From: CAXBDP01 sp963974465
GTDB lineage: Bacteria > Bacteroidota > Bacteroidia > Cytophagales > Cyclobacteriaceae
NCBI GenBank assembly: GCA_049340005.1
Contig: JBMPIY010000009.1
Reading direction: 5' to 3' (one strand)
Length of the DNA: 64,000 bases
Part shown: piece by piece, positions 53,157-61,903 of the stretch
How positions within the stretch are numbered: the stretch's first letter is position 1
Layout: every line of letters begins with the position of its first letter
Made by a program: the position numbers and the translations under genes
Notes under the pieces: generated by a model
What the model was told of the DNA's origin: nothing
Databases searched by the model: none
What the model saw: only the letters and a program-made list of their open reading frames with translations

Positions 53157-55970
53157 TTACTCTTCTGTCAATTCATATCTCATTGTTTTGCCTTTTTCGG
53201 TTGCTGGAATACCATATTTCATCCAATAAGGCATTGGTTCTCCTTTCAGATAATGATCGAAGAATTGTGATAATCTGATGGACAAATCTTTGCGGTTTTT
53301 ACGCAAGCGCAAGTTGTGATCTTCGCCATTATAAACTAGCAACCAACTTGGCACATTATTTCTACGAAGTGCCATGTAAAATTCAATACCTTGATACCAA
53401 GGCACAGCGCCATCTTCGTCGTTTGCCATTATCAAAAGTGGCGTTTTAATTCTGTCTGCATAGAATAGAGGTGAGTTTTCTACATAATACCAAGGTTTTT
53501 CCCAAAGTGTACCACCGATACGGCTTTGTGTTTGCTCATATTGGAACATACGACTCATACCAGTACCCCAGCGGATACCACCATAAGCAGAAGTCATATT
53601 CACCACTGGCGCACCACTGCCTGCAGCTTTGAACATATTGGTTTGCGTAACCAAATAAGCTACTTGATAACCACCCCAAGACTGACCTTGGATTGCCATG
53701 TTGTCTTTATCTACAAAACCACGATCTACGATACTCAATACACCTGGAACAATACAGTCATAGGCACTTGGTCCTGGAAGACCCAAATCGTATTTGATAT
53801 CTGGTACAAATACAATGTAGCCATTGCTGGCAAAATAAGTAAGGTTGATAGTAGAAGCACTTGGAGCTGGCGATCTATATGAATGCAAGCCATCAGAACT
53901 ACGCTCATAGAAATAGGATATCAATGGATACTTCTTGTTAGGATCGAAATTCTCAGGCTTGATAAGTAAGCCTTGCAAGCGATCGCCTTGTAAGCTCGTA
54001 TATTCTACCAACTCAATAGTACCCCAATTGTATTCACTTTGCTGAGGATTTGTAATACTCATTTTGCGAGGGTTCTGAAACTGCAAATTGGTTGCATACA
54101 CTTCTCCGTATTCCGTGAATGTAGATCTGTTAAAAATCACCCTATCGGAATCCTTTGCTTTGCGCATACCATACATTGAGTAATCACCCATTACAATACT
54201 TGTAGGGTTAGCTTTGGTATTTGCATTCATACTTGAGTAGCCGGATTGCTTATTGGTATAATGGAAAGTACTCAAGTACCATTTGCCAGAAGTAGGAATA
54301 CTTCTTTCTTCAAAATCCAATCTTGCATAACGGTATCTCAAATCATTGGCACGTCCATGGCCATTTGTGAGGTTTACTGGAGCAATTGCCATTGAAGGAT
54401 CTAACTTCCAGATATCATGGCGATCATAAACCAAAATAGCTGTTTCATCTTCTAACCAACCTGCGCTACCATATCCTCCAGGTAATGATGGTGAATCATG
54501 GATTTCATCATAGAAATTGACATCCAAGTCTGCAGTAAGCGCTTTTTTAGCACCACTAGCTATTGTGTACGAATACCATGTACTATCAGTAGGCTCATAC
54601 CAAGCTAGATATTTTCCATTAGGCGAAGCTTGCGGATATCCTTGTGCTGTAAAAATAAATTTACGATTTCCTGTATTCAAATCTACAGTATAAACGTCTC
54701 TTGGCAATTGGATATCCCATGAGTAATTATATCTGTATTTGCTATCATCGGTAGCAATTGCAATGTCAAATTTGCGATCTGGATCTAGGCTTACAGAATT
54801 AAAGTCTTCATCTTCCAATTGAACTACCTTATTAGAATTCAAATGATAAACTGCCAAATATGTTCTCCTCAATTCGCGATTCAATTGCACTTTCTGCATC
54901 GGCTGAATGGCTTCATCTGTCCATGACCAAACGTCAACTTTCACTCGGTCTTCATCTAGAATTGTAGTGTCTTGTTCGTAATCGAATTTTGGTGGACGTG
55001 GTGCCGTAGCAAAGAAAATTCTATTACCATTATCGGAGAAATTGATATTTCCATTGTCACTAACCACCCATCGCTCCGGCACACCCTGAGTCAGAGTGTC
55101 CACTAATTTGCGACTATCATTAGCGGCATTGTCCCAATAAAATAAGCTGTAATACTTCTCCTTTGCTTTAGTGCTATCGGCAGTTGCATGCCAACCTAGC
55201 TTCAAACCATCCTTATATGCTGTAATTCCTTTGTATTCAGTAAGGCCAGTATCAATGGCAGCTAATGCTTTTGACTGTGTGTCAAAATACCAAACACCTG
55301 CATTTTTTACAGAATCATCTTCTACTTTGGTGAAATACACTCTATTTCCTGGCTCAGTAAAAATGTATTCAGCAGTACGCTCAACTATTTGCTCTTCTCC
55401 AGTAGCCAAGTTTCTCAATACTAATTCACTACCTTTTGCTTTTGGCGCCGGCTTTTTAGGTTTTTCATCACCTGATGTTTCTTCAGCTGCTTCCGCCTTA
55501 TTTGCACCTGGCTCAGTTTGGTACACAAGCCATCCCGATCCATCCTTTGGAAGCTTATAACCTTTAACCATAGGCTTTTTCACAAGCTCACCATTTTGCA
55601 AGTTTAAGATTCCCAAAGAGTCCTTTGGCATATCCGCAGCTTTAGTCTTTTTAAGCTTTAATTCTTTTACAAGGTCTTCTTGAGGCTTAATTACAAAAAT
55701 CACAAAACGATTATCATTTGTGAAGTTTGGATTTACAGCACGATCTATCTTGTAACTTGCTGTACCATTTAATTGCTTTACTTCAAGCACATTATCTCCC
55801 TCTTGAGGATTAATTGTGAAATGCAACCAATTGCCATCATTGGAAAGACTTGTAGAGCCAAGGCTTTTCCATTCGTCATAAACATCATGCGTCAATGGTT
55901 TTTTTCCTTGCGCCATTATCAATGACGGAAAAATCACCAAGCACATAAATAGTGATAAAATTTTATTCAT
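53157..55970 (-). CDS. secreted S9 prolyl-oligopeptidase-family peptidase
   Basis: A 937-residue exported protein: a signal peptide (MNKILSLFMCLVIFPSLIMAQ), a long propeller region, and a C-terminal alpha/beta-hydrolase domain. The catalytic serine is in AIQGQSWGGYQVAYLV (GxSxGG), the aspartate in LIMANDEDGAVPW and the histidine in VYNGEDHNLR. The preceding NYFASNGYIVFVPDIKYD-like segment is typical of S9. Such enzymes cleave short peptides after proline or related residues. A charged linker with alternating Glu and Ala (about residue 165) is unusual but internal. The gene lies opposite the large zinc protease. Confidence 0.92.
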   Translation of the reverse strand: MNKILSLFMCLVIFPSLIMAQGKKPLTHDVYDEWKSLGSTSLSNDGNWLHFTINPQEGDNVLEVKQLNGTASYKIDRAVNPNFTNDNRFVIFVIKPQEDLVKELKLKKTKAADMPKDSLGILNLQNGELVKKPMVKGYKLPKDGSGWLVYQTEPGANKAEAAEETSGDEKPKKPAPKAKGSELVLRNLATGEEQIVERTAEYIFTEPGNRVYFTKVEDDSVKNAGVWYFDTQSKALAAIDTGLTEYKGITAYKDGLKLGWHATADSTKAKEKYYSLFYWDNAANDSRKLVDTLTQGVPERWVVSDNGNINFSDNGNRIFFATAPRPPKFDYEQDTTILDEDRVKVDVWSWTDEAIQPMQKVQLNRELRRTYLAVYHLNSNKVVQLEDEDFNSVSLDPDRKFDIAIATDDSKYRYNYSWDIQLPRDVYTVDLNTGNRKFIFTAQGYPQASPNGKYLAWYEPTDSTWYSYTIASGAKKALTADLDVNFYDEIHDSPSLPGGYGSAGWLEDETAILVYDRHDIWKLDPSMAIAPVNLTNGHGRANDLRYRYARLDFEERSIPTSGKWYLSTFHYTNKQSGYSSMNANTKANPTSIVMGDYSMYGMRKAKDSDRVIFNRSTFTEYGEVYATNLQFQNPRKMSITNPQQSEYNWGTIELVEYTSLQGDRLQGLLIKPENFDPNKKYPLISYFYERSSDGLHSYRSPAPSASTINLTYFASNGYIVFVPDIKYDLGLPGPSAYDCIVPGVLSIVDRGFVDKDNMAIQGQSWGGYQVAYLVTQTNMFKAAGSGAPVVNMTSAYGGIRWGTGMSRMFQYEQTQSRIGGTLWEKPWYYVENSPLFYADRIKTPLLIMANDEDGAVPWYQGIEFYMALRRNNVPSWLLVYNGEDHNLRLRKNRKDLSIRLSQFFDHYLKGEPMPYWMKYGIPATEKGKTMRYELTEE

Positions 55971-56134
55971 GCGTTAAGTTATGGGTTGAATTGGGTTTAT
56001 AATTAAATTTAAAGATGGAAAGTTAATTAAATTAAACCCTTCATAAAAACCATTTTTGATTGGTAATTAGTAAATTTCAATTTTGATTATCATTTCACAT
56101 TTATCATCATATCGATCAACCATAACCCATTACA

Positions 56135-58618
56135 ATGAAGAATTATATTCAAAGCATATTTTCAAGGCAATTTCTGTCCTTGATTCTAATATGCAGCTTG
56201 GCCTTACCTACTCTTGGTCAGCAAACCAAAATCTCAGAAAAAACGAAATCAATGACTGCCTACGATGGCTTTCTGCCATTTTATTGGGAAGAAAGTACAG
56301 GTAAATTGTTTCTCAAAATCAATAAATTCGATGAGGAAATTTTGTACTACACATCCCTTCCCGCTGGTCTGGGTTCCAATGATATTGGTTTGGATCGTGG
56401 CCAATTGGGCAAGAAAGCTATCGTAAAATTCGAAAGAGTGGGTCCGAAGGTTTTCATGGTACAACCCAACTATGACTACAGAGCTACAACTGATAATCCA
56501 GCGGAAAAAGCAGCAGTGGAGCAAGCATTTGCTACTTCTACTTTGGCTTCTTTCGATATAGTGGCCGAAGAAGACGGAGATGTGCTTGTTGACTTATCTG
56601 GCTTGTTGATAAGCGATGCTCATGGAGTTGCTAGTACTTTGAGAAGAAGCAATCAAGGCAGTTACAGTTTAGATAAAAGTAGAAGTGCCATTTACCTCCC
56701 GCGCACAAAAAACTTCCCTAAGAATACAGAATTTGAAGTGACCACAACCTTTACAGGAGAAGCGGGAGGTGGATTAGTTCGTTCCGTTACACCAAGTGCC
56801 GAAGCTATCACTTTACGCATGCACCATTCTTTTGTAGAATTGCCCGACAATAATTTTCAACCTCGTAAGTTCGATCCACGTGCAGGCTATTTCTCCACCA
56901 GCTATGTAGATCTAGGAGTGCCAATAGATGAATCAATTGTACAGCGTGTAATCAACCGCCATCGACTTATCAAGAAAAATCCAAATGCAGAAATGAGCGA
57001 AGCTGTAGAGCCAATAATCTATTACTTAGATCCTGGCACACCTGAGCCAGTTCGTTCTGCATTGCTAGATGGTGGTCGTTGGTGGAATCAAGCTTTTGAA
57101 GCAGCCGGTTTTATTGATGCATTCCAAGTAGAAATGCTACCAGAAGGTGCTGACCCAATGGATATTCGTTACAATATGATCCAATGGGTGCATCGCTCAA
57201 CGCGTGGTTGGTCCTATGGCGCATCCATCACCGACCCACGAACTGGAGAAATATTGAAAGGCCATGTAACCCTTGGCTCTCTTAGAGTAAGGCAGGATTA
57301 CATGATTGCAGAAGGACTTCTTGCTCCTTATGAAGAAGGCAGAGAAGCTAATCCAGAAATGGAGCAAATGGCTATACAAAGATTAAGACAGCTTTCCGCT
57401 CACGAAATTGGTCATACTATTGGCTTGGCACACAATTACATTTCAAGTGCACAAGGCGATGCTTCTGTTATGGATTATCCGCATCCAAAAGTGATGATAA
57501 TGGGCACTGGCAAACTAAGCTTGGCAAATGCTTATGATCAAAAAATTGGCGCATGGGATAAAGTAGCTATCAATTATGGCTATCGCCAATTCCCAAGCAA
57601 TGTAGATCAAGATGCAGAACTTGAAAAAATATTGATGGATGCAAATGACAATGGGATCTCTTTTCTTTCTGACCAAGATGCTCGCCCTTTAGGGTCGGCG
57701 CATCCAACTACCCACCTGTGGGATAATGGCCAAAGTGCTGCCAAAGAGTTGGATAGATTAATGGAAGTGAGAAAAATTGCCTTAGACAACTTTGGCGAAA
57801 ACAACATCAAATCAGGCATGCCAATGGCAACGATAGAAGATGTACTAGTACCCGTTTATCTACTTCACAGATACCAAGTAGAAGCTGCTGCAAAAGTGAT
57901 TGGTGGTGTGGAATATAGCTATGCACTCAAAGGCGATGGACAAATAACTACCAAAATGGTTGATCCAGCGATGCAAAGAGAAGCATTGAACTCAATTATT
58001 AAAACCCTTGCACCAACTGCCTTGGCTTTACCAGAAAATTTAATTCAACAAATTCCTCCTCGTCCAATTGGTTTTGGAGGTGGAAGAGAAACTTTCCCTT
58101 CCAGAACTGGTGTAACATTCGACCCATTAGCTGTGGCAGAAACTGCAGCTTCTATGTCATTAGATATGCTTTTTCATCATGAACGTATGGCCAGAGTTAT
58201 TGAATTAAATGCTAGAAATTCACAAATGCCATCATTCTTACAAGTAATCGATGAAGTGATGAAAGCTACTATCAACGCTAATATAGCGGGAGGTTTAACA
58301 GGTGAAATTCATAAGTCTATCAATCATTTGGTATTACATAAACTCATGAGCCTATCGATGAATACTCGTACAAGTGCGCAGGTGCGAGAACAAGCTGCAT
58401 TTGCGGTGCATCAGTTAGAAGCACAACTTACAGCAAGTATGAATTCAAATTCAGCAGCTGATAAAAAAGCACACTATATGTCTTTAGCTCAAACAATAAA
58501 GAACTTCAAAGAATCACCTGATAAACTCATCGCCCCAAATGTTCCTTCCGCTCCTCCTGGCGCACCTATCGGGATGGACGCAATGGACTATTGCAACTTT
58601 GTTGATATTAATAACTAA
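56135..58618 (+). CDS. secreted zinc-dependent metalloprotease (DUF5117/DUF4953 type)
   Basis: An 827-residue exported protein with a signal peptide to about residue 30. The N-terminal domain resembles DUF5117 (FLPFYWEESTGKLFLKINKF, LPAGLGSNDIGLDRGQLG). The metalloprotease motif HEIGHTIGLAHNY with a following MDYPHP (Met-turn) is near residues 430-455. The C-terminal part carries the extended domain that includes LLHRYQVEAAAKVIGG. Two-zinc or astacin-like chemistry is expected from HExxHxxGxxH. The substrate is unknown; it probably digests extracellular protein. Octamers lie at 56695, 56762 and 58286, the first two only 67 bp apart. Confidence 0.9.
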   Translation: MKNYIQSIFSRQFLSLILICSLALPTLGQQTKISEKTKSMTAYDGFLPFYWEESTGKLFLKINKFDEEILYYTSLPAGLGSNDIGLDRGQLGKKAIVKFERVGPKVFMVQPNYDYRATTDNPAEKAAVEQAFATSTLASFDIVAEEDGDVLVDLSGLLISDAHGVASTLRRSNQGSYSLDKSRSAIYLPRTKNFPKNTEFEVTTTFTGEAGGGLVRSVTPSAEAITLRMHHSFVELPDNNFQPRKFDPRAGYFSTSYVDLGVPIDESIVQRVINRHRLIKKNPNAEMSEAVEPIIYYLDPGTPEPVRSALLDGGRWWNQAFEAAGFIDAFQVEMLPEGADPMDIRYNMIQWVHRSTRGWSYGASITDPRTGEILKGHVTLGSLRVRQDYMIAEGLLAPYEEGREANPEMEQMAIQRLRQLSAHEIGHTIGLAHNYISSAQGDASVMDYPHPKVMIMGTGKLSLANAYDQKIGAWDKVAINYGYRQFPSNVDQDAELEKILMDANDNGISFLSDQDARPLGSAHPTTHLWDNGQSAAKELDRLMEVRKIALDNFGENNIKSGMPMATIEDVLVPVYLLHRYQVEAAAKVIGGVEYSYALKGDGQITTKMVDPAMQREALNSIIKTLAPTALALPENLIQQIPPRPIGFGGGRETFPSRTGVTFDPLAVAETAASMSLDMLFHHERMARVIELNARNSQMPSFLQVIDEVMKATINANIAGGLTGEIHKSINHLVLHKLMSLSMNTRTSAQVREQAAFAVHQLEAQLTASMNSNSAADKKAHYMSLAQTIKNFKESPDKLIAPNVPSAPPGAPIGMDAMDYCNFVDINN

Positions 58619-58647
58619 TTAATTGAGCTTATCAATTAGGCTTAATG

Positions 58648-58675
58648 GGCTGTCTTATTACTTAATGAGACAGCC
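58648..58675 (+). terminator. terminator of the zinc-protease gene
   Basis: GGCTGTCT (58648-58655) pairs with AGACAGCC (58668-58675), followed by TATTTATTTTC. It lies 30 bp after the stop. Confidence 0.7.
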
Positions 58676-58822
58676 TATTTATTTTCTGAAAAAATATCAG
58701 AATACGTAAAGCATAGTTTCAATGCTACAAATCTTATGCGATTGATTTACAAGCATTCAAAAATGAAATGGGTCTTTTAATAAATTTTATTGATATTTCC
58801 TTTGAAGACAAAATCAATAGTC

Positions 58823-58830
58823 TAAATTTG
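58823..58830 (+). promoter_or_regulatory. -7 box upstream of the small acidic protein and dab genes
   Basis: TAAATTTG matches TAnnTTTG exactly, 20 bp before the GTG at 58850. It is the only good promoter seen ahead of dabA, so the operon may start with the small protein. Confidence 0.5.
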
Positions 58831-58849
58831 TCCCATAAAATTATTTTCA

Positions 58850-59278
58850 GTGCCTCTTAAGCAAAACTATTTGTTTAATCTTTTAAGTTGTTTAGTTGTA
58901 GGAATTCTCCTATTAAACTTTCCAGCTTATTCCACAGCTAGTGATTTTCCACAATCACAATCAATCGTATCAGGTTTCTCTTTAGAGATAAATGGTGACA
59001 ATACCTCTAGCAATGGCACTGAGATTGATAATGATAAGTCAGACATTCCCAATTCACCTCAAAAGGATTCTCCATTTTCCGACAATGGAGAAAATGAGGA
59101 AGAAAACAGAGAAAAAGACAGTGACGAAGATGATATTAGTAGTCATGATTTTAATCAAAACCCACGAGTAGATTTATTTTGTTTATCTACAAACTTCATT
59201 TCCACACCCATATTTTATGGGTTAAAAAGCATTCCACTCTATTTACTTTTCCATTGTTGGAAAAGCTTCCTAAGCTGA
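58850..59278 (+). CDS. small acidic exported protein upstream of dabA
   Basis: A 142-residue protein starting at a GTG. An N-terminal hydrophobic segment (about residues 10-30) is a signal or membrane anchor. A long middle is rich in Asp, Glu, Ser and Asn (e.g. NGENEEENREKDSDEDDISS). A C-terminal hydrophobic stretch (FYGLKSIPLYLLFHCW) may be a second membrane contact. No family recognised. It precedes dabA by 101 bp, follows an exact -7 box, and is the only other gene in the transcript, so a role with the DAB pump is possible but unproven. Confidence 0.5.
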   Translation: MPLKQNYLFNLLSCLVVGILLLNFPAYSTASDFPQSQSIVSGFSLEINGDNTSSNGTEIDNDKSDIPNSPQKDSPFSDNGENEEENREKDSDEDDISSHDFNQNPRVDLFCLSTNFISTPIFYGLKSIPLYLLFHCWKSFLS

Positions 59279-59379
59279 TTTTTTAAGTTTTCAATCACCT
59301 GAAAATCTATTTAGACAACAGGCTTTCTATTTCCTAAAACATTGGAAATAAATTAATTACACTTAAAAAAATCAAGTTT

Positions 59380-61902
59380 GTGGAACCTAACACCATAGAA
59401 TTTGATGAGCAAAACTCTTTGCATAAACTTGGGCACTATTTGCCAGCTCAAGCTCCTTTAAAAGATTTTGTTCATCACAATACCTTACATGCATTTCAGC
59501 ATGAGAAATTTCATAGCGCATTACAAAATGCTTCACAAATATTTGGATACAAGACCTACTTATCACTTGAAGAATATCGGAAATTGCACTCTGAAGGAAA
59601 GATAAGGGAAGACATTCTGAATAATGTAATTGAGGAAAAAATCCTTCAAGACCCTAATGTTGATACTAAACTCAAAATCGCTAATAGTAATGACTGGAAA
59701 CAAAAGTTGTTATTTCATCCCTATGAACAAGACTTAACTTCTCGAATCGGTCATTTAAGAAGTTCTTGGAAAGATTTGTACAAAATCAATTTAGACAAAG
59801 TTGTCCACCCCTTTTTATTCAGATTACTTTCGGCCTATTTGGATCAAGGCATTTCAATTTGGGCCTTCCCGCAATCGACTAAAGGTTTTTTGGACTCTAT
59901 AAGAGGTTTAGAGAAAAACGGTTTTACGAGTCTTTTTAAAACAAATCGACCTAGGAAGATCCTATTAGAAAACTCTCACACATTAAAAGATTTGTTGCAG
60001 CTAATAGTTGGTGAGGAGAGTCTTTTTGAGCACTATTTGTTCGATCAACAATTTGCTCACCCTGGATGGTCTGGAATGGTTTCAACAGTTGAAAATTCTC
60101 CTGAAACATTATTAAACCAGAAAGTCATCTCATTGCACGATATGATTTTCCTGGAGCTTCTGTTAGAATTAGATGCTCTTGATCAGAAGTTTGGGACGAA
60201 TTGGAAACCTCTATCAGAACAGCTATCTGAACCCATTACTCCTATATTTAAGTCTGTTGAATATAGCGAAATTTATGAGGTCCTCAGTATTTGGCAAAAC
60301 GCTTTTGAGTGGAGCTATTTTGATGATGTAATAGCTAGTATTAAGCTATCAAAACATCCAGAAAATGAAGAAAAGAAATCCTTTCAAGCTTTATTCTGCA
60401 TTGACGATAGAGAATACTCATTAAGGAGATACATTGAAAGCATAGACAAGAAAAGTGAGACCTTTGGAACTCCCGGATTTTTTGGCGTGGAATTCTATTT
60501 TCAGCCTGAAAATGGAAAGTTTTATACTAAAGCTTGTCCAGCGCCTGTTACTCCTAAATTTTTGATTAGGGAGCAAGATCGAAGTAAGGATCACCACTTA
60601 GTGGACGCTCATTATAATAGGAATTCTCATCGGCCTTTAGCGGGATGGTTAATCTCCCAGACACTTGGATTTTGGTCAGCTTTCAAACTCTTTATAAATA
60701 TTTTCAAACCTTCAATTAGTCCTGCTACTGCCTATTCTTTTCAACACATGGACAAACATTCCAAATTGTCTATTGAAAAAACCGGTGAATCTATAGATGG
60801 ACTTCAAATTGGGTTTAGTATTCAGGAGATGGCCACTCGGGTATCGAATACACTCAGGAGCATTGGTTTGGCAGAAGATTTTGCTCCTTTAATTTACATT
60901 ATTGGTCATGGAGCAAGTTCTGTCAACAATACTCATTATGCTGGGTATGATTGTGGGGCATGCTGTGGTAGACCTGGAGCAGTAAATGCCCGTGTATTTT
61001 CCTATATGGCAAATCACAAAGATGTAAGGGAGATTCTTTCTAAAGAAGGTTTAATCATACCTAAATCAACCTATTTCATTGGGGGAATGCATGATACAAC
61101 GCGTGATGAGATTGAATTTTATGATGAAGAATTAATCCCTCAAGAGCATGTAGGTGTACATCAGCAAAATAATTATGTTTTTGAAAAAGCACTCTTAGAA
61201 AATGCTAGAGAAAGGGCGAGAAGGTTTAGTACAGTTGACATCCATCAATCGCTAAATGCTATTCATAAAGAAGTTAAAAAGAGATCGGTTTCCCTTTTTG
61301 AACCAAGGCCAGAGCTAAACCATGCGACTAATGCGCTTTGCATTATTGGTCGAGGGTCACTCACTAAAAAGTTGTTTTTGGATCGAAGACCGTTTATGAA
61401 TTCTTATGATTATAGACAGGATCCTGAAGGAAAATTACTACTTAGTATTTTGAATGCAGCAGCTCCTGTTTGCGGAGGAATCAATCTTGAATACTATTTC
61501 TCAAGAGTTGATCAGCAGAAACTCGGCGCTGGCACCAAATTACCTCATAATGTGGTTGGCCTATTTGCAGTTTCTAACGGAATTGATGGTGATTTGAGGC
61601 CGGGACTTCCAAGTCAAATGATAGAAGTGCATGATCCCATTCGCATTCTTTTCATTATTGAACACAGCCCTAATGTTGTGTTAGAAACTATTCAAAGGAA
61701 TCCAAGCACCTTTGAGTGGTTCCAAAATGAATGGATTTTACTGGCTATTAAAGATCCTTATTCGAACAAAATCCTTCGCTATAAGGATGGGAAAATTTCT
61801 GAATACCTCCCACTTAATACCAAGCCTCAAATTACAGATGAGATACTTTCCTTTATCAAAGAGAGTCAAGATAATTTACCTGTTTTAATGGAGCTAGTTT
61901 AA
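59380..61902 (+). CDS. dabA: DabA, zinc-binding subunit of an inorganic-carbon pump
   Basis: An 840-residue DUF2309 (PF10070) protein. The beta-carbonic-anhydrase-like zinc ligands are present with the spacing known from Halothiobacillus DabA: Cys340 and Asp342 (LFCIDDREYSLRRYIE), His510 (IIGHGASSVNN) and Cys525 (YDCGACCGRPG). The H-to-C spacing is 15 in both. The start is a GTG at 59380, followed by a typical HKLGHYLPAQAPLKDFVHHNTLHAF N-terminus. DabA with the membrane subunit DabB converts CO2 to bicarbonate inside the cell using a cation gradient. One nucleotide separates its stop from dabB. No octamer lies in this gene. Confidence 0.93.
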   Translation: MEPNTIEFDEQNSLHKLGHYLPAQAPLKDFVHHNTLHAFQHEKFHSALQNASQIFGYKTYLSLEEYRKLHSEGKIREDILNNVIEEKILQDPNVDTKLKIANSNDWKQKLLFHPYEQDLTSRIGHLRSSWKDLYKINLDKVVHPFLFRLLSAYLDQGISIWAFPQSTKGFLDSIRGLEKNGFTSLFKTNRPRKILLENSHTLKDLLQLIVGEESLFEHYLFDQQFAHPGWSGMVSTVENSPETLLNQKVISLHDMIFLELLLELDALDQKFGTNWKPLSEQLSEPITPIFKSVEYSEIYEVLSIWQNAFEWSYFDDVIASIKLSKHPENEEKKSFQALFCIDDREYSLRRYIESIDKKSETFGTPGFFGVEFYFQPENGKFYTKACPAPVTPKFLIREQDRSKDHHLVDAHYNRNSHRPLAGWLISQTLGFWSAFKLFINIFKPSISPATAYSFQHMDKHSKLSIEKTGESIDGLQIGFSIQEMATRVSNTLRSIGLAEDFAPLIYIIGHGASSVNNTHYAGYDCGACCGRPGAVNARVFSYMANHKDVREILSKEGLIIPKSTYFIGGMHDTTRDEIEFYDEELIPQEHVGVHQQNNYVFEKALLENARERARRFSTVDIHQSLNAIHKEVKKRSVSLFEPRPELNHATNALCIIGRGSLTKKLFLDRRPFMNSYDYRQDPEGKLLLSILNAAAPVCGGINLEYYFSRVDQQKLGAGTKLPHNVVGLFAVSNGIDGDLRPGLPSQMIEVHDPIRILFIIEHSPNVVLETIQRNPSTFEWFQNEWILLAIKDPYSNKILRYKDGKISEYLPLNTKPQITDEILSFIKESQDNLPVLMELV

Positions 61903-61903
61903 A

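Larger units (their letters stand above)
1080..58293. repeat. dispersed exact octamer GCGGGAGG, 35 copies
   Basis: Plus-strand GCGGGAGG begins at 3367, 8370, 11056, 12782, 14097, 15387, 19083, 20142, 24457, 28149, 38886, 42967, 47536, 48295, 52295, 56762 and 58286. The complement CCTCCCGC begins at 1080, 2001, 4883, 7124, 10537, 12984, 18410, 20425, 23699, 27490, 29046, 30488, 35675, 36717, 44401, 47003, 52959 and 56695. Six copies are intergenic (10537, 20425, 23699, 24457, 47536, 52295). Inside genes 23 read GCGGGAGG in the coding sense and six the reverse. The base after the octamer is A or T in 31 of 35. It spells Arg-Glu, Ala-Gly-Gly, Gly-Arg, Pro-Pro-Ala or Leu-Pro in different frames, so protein sequence does not explain it. 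Confidence 0.9.

Noticed and set aside
1080..58293. GCGGGAGG as a ribosome-binding site
   Set aside because: Nearly all copies lie inside genes, in both orientations, not just ahead of start codons. Bacteroidota also rely little on Shine-Dalgarno pairing.
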